Source: Neobacillus soli NBRC 102451 (lineage in GTDB: Bacteria; Bacillota; Bacilli; Bacillales; Cytobacillaceae). Taken from it: a DNA stretch of 64,000 nt. The translations under genes and the position numbers were made by a program. Positions 36,335 to 44,723 of the stretch are shown in pieces. Every line of letters begins with the position of its first letter. Within the stretch, counting starts at the first letter, position 1. Below the pieces are notes generated by a model. That model saw only the letters and a program-made list of their open reading frames with translations, was not told the DNA's origin and did not search any database. The stretch spans positions 1 through 64,000 of the forward strand of contig NZ_BCVI01000059.1 in NCBI RefSeq assembly GCF_001591665.1, in the 5' to 3' direction.

Positions 36335-37777
36335 ATGAGCACGATAAATGAACCAATTAATAGAATGGATAAAAGGCAGAGGAGCTCAACCAAATGGTTT
36401 AAGAGTTGGAAGTTTATCACGATAGGCATCATCGTTATTATTGCACTCATACTTGCGGGAATTAGCTATTATCAGGCAACCCGGTTCAATTCGAAGATTA
36501 TGATTAATGACACAAAGGTCGGTGGGCTGACAGCTGATCAGGTAATAACTAAATTAAAAACATCTAAATTAACAAACAGAGTCTATGTCGGAAAACAACA
36601 AATTTTAGATGAAAAAGATACAACGATGGCATTTACGGACAAGGATCTTCCTGAGGTTAAGAAATTACTAAAAAAACAGTGGTCGTTTTTTCCTTCCTTA
36701 AAAGAAAAAACTTATTCGTTGATACCCAAAAAGGCGGATCAGTTTCGAAGCCAAACGATGAAAAAGCAGATAGAAGAGAAGCTCCTTTCAATGAATAAGC
36801 GCTTAAAAGCACCCAAAGATGCGAAGGCGAAATTGGAACACGGCAAAATTGTAATCTCCCGAAGCATAAATGGAGAAAAGTATGATGTTGCTAGTCTATT
36901 GAAGGATTACGAAAAGCAGGATTATAAAAGTGATATTCATCTGAAACCTGTATACAAACAGCCCATCAAAGAAGACAGTTCCATTGTAAAAAATGAAGAG
37001 ATAGCACTGCAGGAACTCCTTCAACGAACCATTGATTATAAGGTACAGAACAAAGTGTATCCTTTAAAGGCAAGTGAATTAATTAAAAATGCCTCTGTAT
37101 CAAAAGATATCAAGGTTACCATCAGTGTGAGTGACATTAAGACCAAGATTGATGAAATTAATCGTTCTCAATCCACATTAAATAAAAATTTCACCTTTAA
37201 GACCCATTCAGGATCGGTTATTTCGGTAAAAGGACAAGGCTACGGCTGGGCAATTAATGTTGAGAAAGAAACGGCGATGATTCAGGAAGCCTTTGTCAAA
37301 GGAGAGAAATCAATTTCTGCTTCCAATATTTACGGAAATGGCTGGAGCAATGAAGGTATCGGCTATGAAACAACAACGAATAACGGCATTGGCGGTACGT
37401 ATGCGGAAGTGTCGATTGCCCAACAGCGGATTTGGATATACACGGATGGAAAGTTGGCACTCACCACGAATGTAGTAACCGGCAAACACAGCACCAGTGA
37501 AGATACATCACCGGGAGTGTGGTATATCCTCTATAAACGACCACAGTATACACTCAGGGGCAGTGCAGTTGGTAAAGCTGATTATGCTGTTAAGGTCAAT
37601 TACTGGGCTCCGTTTACAAACAGCGGACAAGGGTTTCACGATGCCAGCTGGCGGACAAACTGGGCAAGTAATGCCTATCTAACAGCAGGCTCAGGCGGCT
37701 GCGTCAACACGCCCCCTAGCATGATGAAAGCCGTATACGATAATCTCAGTACTTACGATCCGGTTGTAATTTACTAA
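36335..37777 (+). CDS. L,D-transpeptidase with peptidoglycan-binding region (YkuD fold)
   Basis: A 480-residue, single-pass membrane protein (helix about 29-48 after a basic cytoplasmic tail). The long middle region contains two PG_binding_4-like repeats (IMINDTKVGGLTADQVI near 55; ending at NKNFTFKTHSG near 290). The C-terminal catalytic domain begins YAEVSIAQQRIWIYTDGKL and ends with the active-site motif SGGCVNTPP. It cross-links peptidoglycan stems or attaches substituents. The ATG follows GCGGGGGA. A terminator follows. Confidence 0.88.
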   Translation: MSTINEPINRMDKRQRSSTKWFKSWKFITIGIIVIIALILAGISYYQATRFNSKIMINDTKVGGLTADQVITKLKTSKLTNRVYVGKQQILDEKDTTMAFTDKDLPEVKKLLKKQWSFFPSLKEKTYSLIPKKADQFRSQTMKKQIEEKLLSMNKRLKAPKDAKAKLEHGKIVISRSINGEKYDVASLLKDYEKQDYKSDIHLKPVYKQPIKEDSSIVKNEEIALQELLQRTIDYKVQNKVYPLKASELIKNASVSKDIKVTISVSDIKTKIDEINRSQSTLNKNFTFKTHSGSVISVKGQGYGWAINVEKETAMIQEAFVKGEKSISASNIYGNGWSNEGIGYETTTNNGIGGTYAEVSIAQQRIWIYTDGKLALTTNVVTGKHSTSEDTSPGVWYILYKRPQYTLRGSAVGKADYAVKVNYWAPFTNSGQGFHDASWRTNWASNAYLTAGSGGCVNTPPSMMKAVYDNLSTYDPVVIY

Positions 37778-37781
37778 GAAA

Positions 37782-37831
37782 GATGGCTCTCGAGCTTCCT
37801 GCCATGGAAGAACAAGAGCCATCCTTTTTTT
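37782..37831. terminator. Convergent terminator
   Basis: GATGGCTCT and AGAGCCATC with inner pairing and a T-run of seven. Confidence 0.8.
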
Positions 37832-37833
37832 GA

Positions 37834-38022
37834 TTATTTGCTCTCCGAAGCTGGTACTCCTGCCTTTCCCCAATGGGTTTTTGGCAATTCTGTCACCAAT
37901 ACTCTTACACTTTGTCTTGGTGCATCTAACGTTTCAACAACTGTATCTGTAATATTTTCAATTAGTGCTTTTATTTTTTCAGGCGGTCTTCCTTCTATAA
38001 GATTTACTTGAATAATTGGCAT
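37834..38022 (-). CDS. 4-oxalocrotonate tautomerase
   Basis: A 62-residue protein beginning MPIIQVNLIEGRPPEKIKAL; after removal of Met, Pro1 is the catalytic base, with basic residues further in. It isomerises 2-hydroxymuconate in the catechol meta-cleavage pathway. It follows the decarboxylase gene on the same strand. GAGGAGGG lies before the ATG. Confidence 0.88.
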   Translation of the reverse strand: MPIIQVNLIEGRPPEKIKALIENITDTVVETLDAPRQSVRVLVTELPKTHWGKAGVPASESK

Positions 38023-38066
38023 AGTAATTCCCTCCTCTTAAATTGATTTTCCTATTGATAAATGTT

Positions 38067-38855
38067 TTATTCTCCTACGGAGAAAGTAACTTCCCCTAAA
38101 CCATCAAATTTACCAGAAATAAAATCTCCAACTCTCAACAGTACAGCACTTGTTAAGGCACCAGATAAAATAATTTCGCCTTTTTTAATTTTCTCCCCTT
38201 TCCTTGCAAGCATATTTGCTAATACAGCAATTGCATTGGCAGGATGGCCTAAAACAGCTGCCCCAGCCCCAAGTTCCTTAATTTGGCCATTAATCGATAA
38301 TGTCGCTCCTACTAATTCCAGGTCAAATTCACTTGGTTTTCTAAGTGTATTTCCAAATACTACTCTAGAAGTAGAAGCATTATCTGCAATAACATCCATA
38401 TGTGTAAAGTTAAAGTTTTCATAACGGCTATCGATGATTTCAAGTGCAGGTAAAACATACTCCGTTTTAGCCAATACCTGAGCACCCGTAATTCCAGGTC
38501 CCTCGATATCTTCTCCAATCAGGAATGCAATTTCTGCCTCAACCTTCGGATGGATTAGATCTGAAAAAGGGAGTACACCGCCATTATCGATCAGCATATA
38601 ATCAAATACATAACCGTAAATTGGCTCCGATACGCCCATTTGATCCCACTTTGCCTTACTTGTTAAACCCATTTTAGGGCCAACGATTCTGTGTCCCTCA
38701 TCTAATTTTTTCTGCACGAGTATTTCCTGGGCCTGATAGGCTTCCTCCACTGTTAAATCAGGTTTGATTGTCTTTGTTACCTTGAAAACTTCTCGTTTTT
38801 CTACTTCTGCAGCAACCAAGTAATCAGCAATTTGCTTAATGATTTCACTAGCCAT
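38067..38855 (-). CDS. 2-oxo-3-hexenedioate decarboxylase
   Basis: A 262-residue member of the hydratase/decarboxylase family: EKREVFKVTKTIKPDLTVEEAYQAQ, GPKMGLTSKAKWDQMGVSEPIYG, the metal ligand region PKVEAEIAFLIGED, and a C-terminal KKGEIILSGALTSAVLLRVGD. GPKMGLTS and neighbourhood favour the DmpH/XylI decarboxylase over the DmpE/XylJ hydratase. The tautomerase that makes its substrate is directly downstream and a ruined hydratase lies upstream, so this is a remnant of a meta-cleavage operon. Confidence 0.85.
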   Translation of the reverse strand: MASEIIKQIADYLVAAEVEKREVFKVTKTIKPDLTVEEAYQAQEILVQKKLDEGHRIVGPKMGLTSKAKWDQMGVSEPIYGYVFDYMLIDNGGVLPFSDLIHPKVEAEIAFLIGEDIEGPGITGAQVLAKTEYVLPALEIIDSRYENFNFTHMDVIADNASTSRVVFGNTLRKPSEFDLELVGATLSINGQIKELGAGAAVLGHPANAIAVLANMLARKGEKIKKGEIILSGALTSAVLLRVGDFISGKFDGLGEVTFSVGE

Positions 38856-38900
38856 CTCTTTTCCTCCTTAGATATGAGTCAATGATCTAATTAAACCCAA

Positions 38901-39150
38901 TTATTTAAAGTTATCGCATACTTGCCCAAGATGAGCAAATCTTGCTGTAAAATTGTCGCCTGGCTTTGCAGCGACCATGCCGGAAAGCGCGCCGGCAAGG
39001 ATTGCTTCACCAGCTTTTAGGGAAATATCATAATCAGCCAATCGATTTGTTACCAGGCCACACAGGTTGCAGCAAATATTCGCGGATAAAAAGGGGCAGT
39101 CACCACACCTCTTGTATTTATCATTGCGATGGTTATCAATCTAACTTATC
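38901..39150 (-). pseudogene. Decayed 2-keto-4-pentenoate hydratase (3' part only)
   Basis: Reading leftward, one frame gives a typical hydratase C-terminus (NRLADYDISLKAGEAILAG, then PGDNFTARFAHLG) ending in TAA at 38901. The preceding part of the family pattern (INTRGVVTA, then TCVAW) is in another frame, and further upstream frames carry stops. The N-terminal half is absent. This fits a DmpE/XylJ-type gene ruined by frameshifts and a 5' deletion, lying just ahead of the surviving decarboxylase and tautomerase genes. Confidence 0.7.
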
Positions 39151-39294
39151 GATAAATCCAATTGCTTTGAAACCAAATAATCGTTACACTACTAAATAAA
39201 AGAACTTTTAAAATGCCTAGAAACCCCTGGGCATTTTTTGTGTTTAAACAGTTTAGGACATGGCCTTTAAGTAAAAGGGAGGGGATTAAGCTTC

Positions 39295-40524
39295 ATGAAT
39301 CTATATCAAAAAATCTTCAAAGAATACTGGAATCCCTATATCGCCGTTGGTATAGCTGGTCTTGCTAGTGCATTGTACTTTGGAATCACCGGTACAGTTT
39401 GGGCGGTTACCGGGGAATTCACCAGGTTAGGCGGGCACGTCCTCGGATGGTTCGGGGTCGATGTGTCGCAATGGGCGTATTTTCAGCTTGTGGGCCTTGA
39501 AGGGACTCCCATCAGCCGGACTGATGGCTGGATTGTCATTGGAATGCTAGCTGGCGCACTGATTACGATTTTACTAAGCAATAGCTTTAAAATCCGCGTA
39601 CCGAAGCAAAAGCGGCGTTTAATCCAAGGATTTATTGGCGGAATCATCGCCGGTTTTGGCGCACGCCTTGCCCTTGGGTGCAACTTGGCTGCCTTTTTCA
39701 CGGGTGTACCGCAGTTCTCCTTCCACTCTTGGATTTTTATGGTGACCACTGCCATCGGTAGCTACTTTGGTGTTAAAATCGTCAATACCAAATGGTGGCG
39801 GGGAAAACCGACCTTGATGAAAGGCTCGATGAACCCGGCTGGCACTCAGCATGTTGAGAAAAGAAAAGTTCAGCCAGTCATAGGTCTCATTTTTGCCCTT
39901 CTATACCTCGCACTTATTCTTTACTTTTTCGCGGCAGGCAAATCAATGCTCGCAGTTGCCTGTATTGCTGGAGCGCTGTTTGGGATTCTTATTGAACGCG
40001 GGCAAATTTGTTTCACTTCCGCTTTCCGTGATTTATGGGTCAGCGGCCGTGCGGTCATGTCCAAGGCGATTGCCGTTGGGATGCTGATCAGTGTTGTGGT
40101 TACATTTTTCTATATTCAAAGCGGCTCTGCTTCCATTATTAAAGTGGCAGCTCCAAGCACGGTAATTGGCGGTCTGCTTTTTGGGTTTGGTATTGTACTT
40201 GCCGGCGGCTGTGAGACAGGCATGATGTATCGGGCAATGGAAGGCCAATTGTTATTCTGGGTAGTAGGTGCAGGTAATATCATCGGCGCTACAGCCCTCG
40301 CCTATGGCTGGGATCATCTTGGCATCTATCATGCCCTTGTAGAAAATTGGTCGAAAGTAAACTTAATGGAACAATGGGGACCTATGGGAGCACTATTTGG
40401 AACAATAGCCATGCTTGCCGCTTGGTTCTTACTATCAAACTGGTGGGAAAAACGGTTCCGTTACGGAACGGGTATCAAACATAAAAAAATGGAAAGAATT
40501 TCTCACGTTACGAAGGAGGTATAA
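39295..40524 (+). CDS. yedE: YedE-family membrane protein (putative selenium transporter)
   Basis: A 409-residue protein of about ten membrane helices with the two YeeE/YedE cores: ARLALGCNLAAFFTG (Cys129) and LAGGCETGMMYR (Cys306), plus RGQICFTSAFRDLW (Cys239). It follows E. coli YedE along its whole length, including WAVTGEFTRLGGHVL near the start. YedE belongs to the transporter family that includes thiosulfate channels, but its yedF-linked branch is associated with selenium metabolism. The gene is followed after 3 bases by yedF, with AAGGAGGT just inside its end, so the two are co-translated. Confidence 0.9.
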   Translation: MNLYQKIFKEYWNPYIAVGIAGLASALYFGITGTVWAVTGEFTRLGGHVLGWFGVDVSQWAYFQLVGLEGTPISRTDGWIVIGMLAGALITILLSNSFKIRVPKQKRRLIQGFIGGIIAGFGARLALGCNLAAFFTGVPQFSFHSWIFMVTTAIGSYFGVKIVNTKWWRGKPTLMKGSMNPAGTQHVEKRKVQPVIGLIFALLYLALILYFFAAGKSMLAVACIAGALFGILIERGQICFTSAFRDLWVSGRAVMSKAIAVGMLISVVVTFFYIQSGSASIIKVAAPSTVIGGLLFGFGIVLAGGCETGMMYRAMEGQLLFWVVGAGNIIGATALAYGWDHLGIYHALVENWSKVNLMEQWGPMGALFGTIAMLAAWFLLSNWWEKRFRYGTGIKHKKMERISHVTKEV

Positions 40525-40527
40525 TGT

Positions 40528-40773
40528 ATGTCGCAAGTGATGGATGTGAACTACACTTTAGATATTCGCGGGGAGCCTTGACCATACCCAGTCATTTATG
40601 CGCTGGATGCGCTAAAAAACATGAAAATTGGGGAAGTCTTACAGGTCATCGCGGACTGTCCGCAATCCTTTCGAAGCGTCCCCGAAGAGGCTGTCAAACA
40701 TGGCTACAAGCTCCTAACAGAGCCGCAAAGAGTCAGGCAGGATATCTATTTTTATATTAAAGTAGTTAAATAG
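40528..40773 (+). CDS. yedF: YedF (TusA/SirA-like), candidate selenoprotein with in-frame UGA at the CPxP cysteine
   Basis: Reading from the ATG at 40528 (AAGGAGGT 7 bases upstream) gives 81 residues if UGA at 40579-40581 is read through; the gene ends at TAG 40771-40773. The sequence LDIRGEP-U-PYPVIYALDAL, then VLQVIADCPQSFRSVPEEA and HGYKLL, follows E. coli YedF throughout. The UGA falls exactly on the invariant Cys of the GEPCPYP motif (residue 18). The reading frame after it is intact and conserved for 63 codons. A hairpin with bacterial SECIS geometry follows at 40595-40617. YedF belongs to a selenium-linked family, which favours selenocysteine over a plain nonsense mutation. An inactive allele remains possible because nearby genes are decayed. 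Confidence 0.72.
40595..40617 (+). promoter_or_regulatory. Candidate bacterial SECIS hairpin
   Basis: Within the yedF coding region, GCGC (40600-40603), loop UGGAU, GCGC (40609-40612), extended beyond a 2x2 internal loop by UUU/AAA pairing. The apical loop begins 22 bases after the UGA and has G in its second position. This fits the usual bacterial rules (about 16-37 bases; G early in the loop). A competing 4-bp pairing, CCAG (40588) with CUGG (40603), also exists. Confidence 0.5.
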
Positions 40774-40778
40774 GGTCA

Positions 40779-40836
40779 AAAGGGTCAGTCCCCCGCTGCA
40801 TTAAAGTATTAAGGCGGCGGGGGACTGACCCCTTTG
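40779..40836. terminator. Strong bidirectional hairpin between yedF and the MocA-type gene
   Basis: GGGTCAGTCCCCCGC and its complement GCGGGGGACTGACCC form a 15-bp perfect stem. An A-run precedes and TTT follows, so it can end both convergent genes. The GGTCAGTCCCC phrase resembles other dispersed palindromes of this chromosome. Confidence 0.75.
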
Positions 40837-40846
40837 ATTTGCTGTA

Positions 40847-42010
40847 CTAATGCGTCCCGCTGACATCTAATGTCGTGTTTGTTACATTCTTTTTCACAAA
40901 TGTGGAATCGTTGATATTTTCTTGCAACTTTTTATAATATAGGTCTGGGTCGATTGGCAATAGTACCGTTTCATTTAACCAGGAGGATAAATAGATGGCA
41001 TTTGAAATTTCTAGTGCTTTCACACCCTCTTCACCTGGTGAAAGTAAGGGTGAATCCTTAACAATTGCATCAATCCAGTTTTGAATAATGATGGCATGAT
41101 TGGCATTTTCACTTTTCACAGGAATTTCGATTCTTTGGCAATCAGGCTGGCCGAATCCTCCTTCATATGAAGAATTAAATTCGCGTTCAGATTGTGTTAA
41201 TTGGTAAAAAATAAGTTCCTCATTTTCAACGACGATTTTCCCGCGGTCTCCGACAATCTCATAGCGATTCGTACCTGGTGCCTCTCCCGTCGAAGCAGTA
41301 ATCACACCTGTTGCTCCATTTTCATATTCCAAAAATGCGGTTACATCATCTTCTACTTCAATATCATGATACCTTCCGGAACTACTCATTGATCGGATGC
41401 GCTTTGGCATACACCCCGTTGTCCACTGCAAAAGATCTAATTGGTGAAGTGCCTGATTTAATAAAACACCTCCGCCTTCTCCTTTCCATGTGGCTCTCCA
41501 TTTACTCGAATCATAATAGCTTTGTGGGCGATACATATCCGTAATAATCCAATTCGTCCTTTTTATTTCCCCTAACTGACCTGATTGAATAAGGTCCCGA
41601 ACTTTTTGATAAAGCGGATTTGCCCTTTGATTATACATAATGCCGAACACTTTCCCGCAAGATTTCGCTGCAGCATTCATTTCCAGTACATTTTTGGTAA
41701 AGACGCCAGCCGGTTTTTCTATAAGGACATGTTTCCCTTTTGCAAAGGCCTTTTTGGCTAATACCGGATGACTGTAATGCGGTGTTGCAATAAGTACAGC
41801 ATCGATTCCTGATTCAGTGAAAAAGGCCTCTTCCTCCTTGAAAATTTTTACATCTCCGTTTGTATGGGCCTTCACCCATGCTATTCGGCTTTCATTACTG
41901 CTGCAAACCGCCGTTAACATAGCTCCTTCAATTTGTCCTTTATTCAACATTTGAACATGTAAACTACCCATATTTCCTATCCCTATTACACCAATTTTAA
42001 CTAAACTCAT
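40847..42010 (-). CDS. Gfo/Idh/MocA-family oxidoreductase
   Basis: A 387-residue protein with an N-terminal Rossmann domain (GVIGIGNMGSLHVQML), the EKPAGVF motif near residue 100 and a C-terminal alpha/beta substrate domain with GGGVLLNQALHQLD. Members oxidise or epimerise sugars and inositols with NAD(P). The substrate is unknown. An IclR regulator lies divergently upstream and is the probable controller. Confidence 0.87.
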   Translation of the reverse strand: MSLVKIGVIGIGNMGSLHVQMLNKGQIEGAMLTAVCSSNESRIAWVKAHTNGDVKIFKEEEAFFTESGIDAVLIATPHYSHPVLAKKAFAKGKHVLIEKPAGVFTKNVLEMNAAAKSCGKVFGIMYNQRANPLYQKVRDLIQSGQLGEIKRTNWIITDMYRPQSYYDSSKWRATWKGEGGGVLLNQALHQLDLLQWTTGCMPKRIRSMSSSGRYHDIEVEDDVTAFLEYENGATGVITASTGEAPGTNRYEIVGDRGKIVVENEELIFYQLTQSEREFNSSYEGGFGQPDCQRIEIPVKSENANHAIIIQNWIDAIVKDSPLLSPGEEGVKALEISNAIYLSSWLNETVLLPIDPDLYYKKLQENINDSTFVKKNVTNTTLDVSGTH

Positions 42011-42259
42011 CTAAATCCCTCATCGATTTTTGACGTATTGTTTAATGGTTTATATAAAGAAATCATTTGGAAACTTTCATTAATCATTTATCACATTTTT
42101 GCTAATAATGACTTCACTAGTTAACCACATTGTGGTACAATTGTATCATATAATGGTTAATTTTATTATAATGAATGTTAAAATCACTTGTCAATAGATT
42201 ACCTTTGCGACTTTCAGCTGTTATTATAAAATGGAGATATGGAGGGAGGAGACATACCT

Positions 42260-43033
42260 ATGAACAACGATAGACAGGAACAAACGAAAACATCTAATGT
42301 TCAGGTGATCTCTCGGGCGGCTAATATATTAAGGGCTCTTAGAGTTCATCCAAAAGGATTGAGCTTATCGCAAATTGCCAAAGAGGTTGGCATGGCCAGG
42401 TCTACGGTTCAAAGAATTGTTACGACACTAGAACAGGAGAGGTTTGTGGCGCCAGCTTCTATTAATGGCGGTTACCGTCTGGGGCCTGAGATAGCAATGC
42501 TTGCTTCTGCTGTTCACAGTGATTTAAGAGAAGAAATCAGGCCATTTTTAGTAAAATTATCGCAGCAAGTCAATGAAACAGTAGATTTATCTATTTTGGA
42601 TAACGGTAAGGTGCTTTTTGTCGATCAAATTATCGCTCCGCATCCATTACAAGCAACTTCCCAGCCCGGTGCATCTTTCCCATTACATTGCACGGCAAAC
42701 GGAAAAGCCATACTCGCCTCCATGCCTATAAATGAGGTTGAGAAACTGTTACCAGAGCACCTGCAACAGTATAATGATCACACAATTACAAGCCGGGATG
42801 AGCTGTTAAAGGAGTTAGAAATGGTTCGTAAAAAGGGAGTTGCATTTACAAGGGAAGAGCATATTGATGGAATTTGCGCAGTAGGTGCAGCTATTAAGGA
42901 CCGTATGGGGAATTTAAGTGCTGTCTCCATTCCGCTCCCATCCACCCGTTTTTATGGCAATGAAGAAAAGCTAGCAGCTGCCCTTCTCCACACTTGTAAG
43001 ACTATCAACCAGCACTTTAAGAACAAAAAATGA
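42260..43033 (+). CDS. IclR-family transcriptional regulator
   Basis: About 257 residues from the ATG at 42260, which has GGAGGGAGGAG in front; a longer ATG reading at 42239 lacks a site. The winged helix (LSLSQIAKEVGMARSTVQRIVTTLEQERFV) is followed by the IclR effector domain (HCTANGKAILASM; GICAVGAAI). It is divergent from the MocA-type oxidoreductase, so it probably regulates that gene through the AT-rich 249-base gap. Confidence 0.87.
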   Translation: MNNDRQEQTKTSNVQVISRAANILRALRVHPKGLSLSQIAKEVGMARSTVQRIVTTLEQERFVAPASINGGYRLGPEIAMLASAVHSDLREEIRPFLVKLSQQVNETVDLSILDNGKVLFVDQIIAPHPLQATSQPGASFPLHCTANGKAILASMPINEVEKLLPEHLQQYNDHTITSRDELLKELEMVRKKGVAFTREEHIDGICAVGAAIKDRMGNLSAVSIPLPSTRFYGNEEKLAAALLHTCKTINQHFKNKK

Positions 43034-43066
43034 AGGTAATTTTCTAAAAAACTTATTGAATACAAA

Positions 43067-43089
43067 ACAGCGGGGATAAAACCCGCTGT
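43067..43089 (+). terminator. iclR terminator-like hairpin
   Basis: ACAGCGGG, a 7-base loop, CCCGCTGT. No long T-run follows, so strength is doubtful. Confidence 0.5.
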
Positions 43090-43213
43090 ACTCCTTTACT
43101 ATGATAAATTAATTAATATTCCTTGGACGATCTGAGCGTCAATTAAATTCCCCTTTTTTATAAAATTTACGTCATTTAAAACGAAAGGAGCTAATTAAAC
43201 ATCGCTCTTTTTA

Positions 43214-43313
43214 ATTAAGAAGTGCAACGAACAGGACAACGATTGTCCCTACAACATCCAGTAAGCTATGCAAACCATTTTTCCGCCAGCTTGTGTTATT
43301 TTCGTTTGGATCC
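43214..43313 (-). other. Possible gene remnant (small membrane protein tail)
   Basis: Leftward translation of this stretch gives an open segment DPNENNTSWRKNGLHSLLDV followed by a hydrophobic run ending FVALLN and a stop, but it has no start codon and a stop lies just upstream. It looks like the 3' end of a lost membrane-protein gene. Family not recognised. Confidence 0.25.
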
Positions 43314-43317
43314 TATT

Positions 43318-43862
43318 TCACGTTCCTTTTCGGAACAAATCAACATTCACTTCGGGACTCCTAGTGAATAGGTGGATACCAAAGCAAATTTTGATGAAGG
43401 CGTCGATATAGGTAAAGTTATGAAAGGGAACGGATGTATGAGCCAGCCCAAGAATGGAACATAGGATCGTCAGGAATGCCAATACCAATAATGATTTACC
43501 ATGTACAATAAAAAAGGGAACAAAGTGAATTCCGACGGCCAAAAAAATACTCAACCACAATTTCCTAAGGTCAGAATGGCCGATCCACTGAACACTTGCC
43601 ATTATTAATCCGACCATTAATGTAAGGAAGCATTACTTGTCATTTTTTGAACCTTTGTGGATTCGCCGTAGGAAAGCTTTTTTTTACTAAAAGGAAGAAT
43701 ATAGAGGAGTAAGAAGCCGATTGTAAATCCCCCTGCAAAAAGAGCTGGCTGGATAAGTAAACCGTTACTGAAAACAGCTGAAAGAATGATGATGATGCCT
43801 ATCCAGATAAACCAAAGTCCGGCTATACGTTGGTTTGGGTACTTAACTCGTTGCGTATCCAT
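43318..43862 (-). pseudogene. Frameshifted membrane protein (DUF6609-like)
   Basis: Two leftward open frames join into one protein. The first (43862-43617) starts MDTQRVKYPNQRIAGLWFIW and holds two membrane helices up to KLSYGESTKVQKM. The second, in another frame, continues TLMVGLIMASVQW, SIFLAVGIHFVPFF and on to an end at 43318. The break is a single-base indel near 43620-43635, shown by the frame of the second part being readable a few codons upstream of its apparent start. The joined product (about 175 residues, five to six helices) resembles a family of unknown function I recall as DUF6609. Confidence 0.65.
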
Positions 43863-43877
43863 CTACAAGCTCCTTTT

Positions 43878-44723
43878 CTATCGAATCTGACTCTCAAACA
43901 AGACATTGCGATTATTGTATTTGGCCGTTAAGACTAACAAAAGGGCGACCATGCCAAACAAAAACAAGCCAATCAGAAAACAAATCCATACAGTTAGTAG
44001 AAAAAGACCGGCCGTTTGAGAAATAAAGAAACCTACTGCGGGAAGAATGATGATTCCTCCAAGCTGCTGGGCTTCTTGCAATGTTTTCGAACGTGCTGAA
44101 ACCAACACATTGAACAAAATGACGAGTAAAATGAGAGCTGGGGTGACCCAAAACATCATCACAAACCACATCTCATTGAACATGATCAGTTTGGAATATA
44201 CCGGATAGGTAATAGCATTGACAATGATAACGCACACGATGTAGGCCGCGTATGTGATTCCAAGTGTTGGGATAAACGAAGCCATTGTTTTCCCGATAAA
44301 CAGATCTCGAATAGAGATAGGCGAAAACAGCAAAGTTTCTAACGTCCCTCTCTCTTTCTCCGTCGCAAAACTACTGGTAGAAGTCACTGTGGAATTTATG
44401 ACTGCGACCATTAAAAATAAAGAGATAAAGGTGAAATTTAAAAAGTAATACGAGAGCTGTTTTCCTGTGCTGCCCAGCGCGAGCAACGTGTCCTTCATCT
44501 CCCCAGCTGACGGCATTCCCATTACTTTTTCGGTCATTTTCTTGATATCCCCATCGGTTTCAACTGAAATAACCTCCGTACGAAAACCAAGATAAGCAAG
44601 AATGGCAGGAAACAGGACACAAAACAAAAATGTAACGACAAAGATCGGCACCCATGTTTTCGAGCTTTTCATCACAATGTTTATGTCTTTAAGAGCAATT
44701 GCCTTGATCATTTCCTTATTCAT
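43878..44723 (-). CDS. ABC-2 type transporter permease
   Basis: A 281-residue permease with six helices and a large extracytoplasmic loop after the first. KERGTLETLLFSPISIRDLFIGK is the ABC-2/NatB-type hallmark. Its start overlaps the end of the ATPase gene by 8 bases. Since that ATPase gene is frameshifted, the permease is probably without its energiser in this strain. The N-terminus is MNKEMIKAIALKDINIVMKS. Confidence 0.85.
   Translation of the reverse strand: MNKEMIKAIALKDINIVMKSSKTWVPIFVVTFLFCVLFPAILAYLGFRTEVISVETDGDIKKMTEKVMGMPSAGEMKDTLLALGSTGKQLSYYFLNFTFISLFLMVAVINSTVTSTSSFATEKERGTLETLLFSPISIRDLFIGKTMASFIPTLGITYAAYIVCVIIVNAITYPVYSKLIMFNEMWFVMMFWVTPALILLVILFNVLVSARSKTLQEAQQLGGIIILPAVGFFISQTAGLFLLTVWICFLIGLFLFGMVALLLVLTAKYNNRNVLFESQIR

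Noticed and set aside
40524..40760. 78-codon frame overlapping yedF
   Set aside because: It is in another frame; only the frame read through UGA gives YedF homology.
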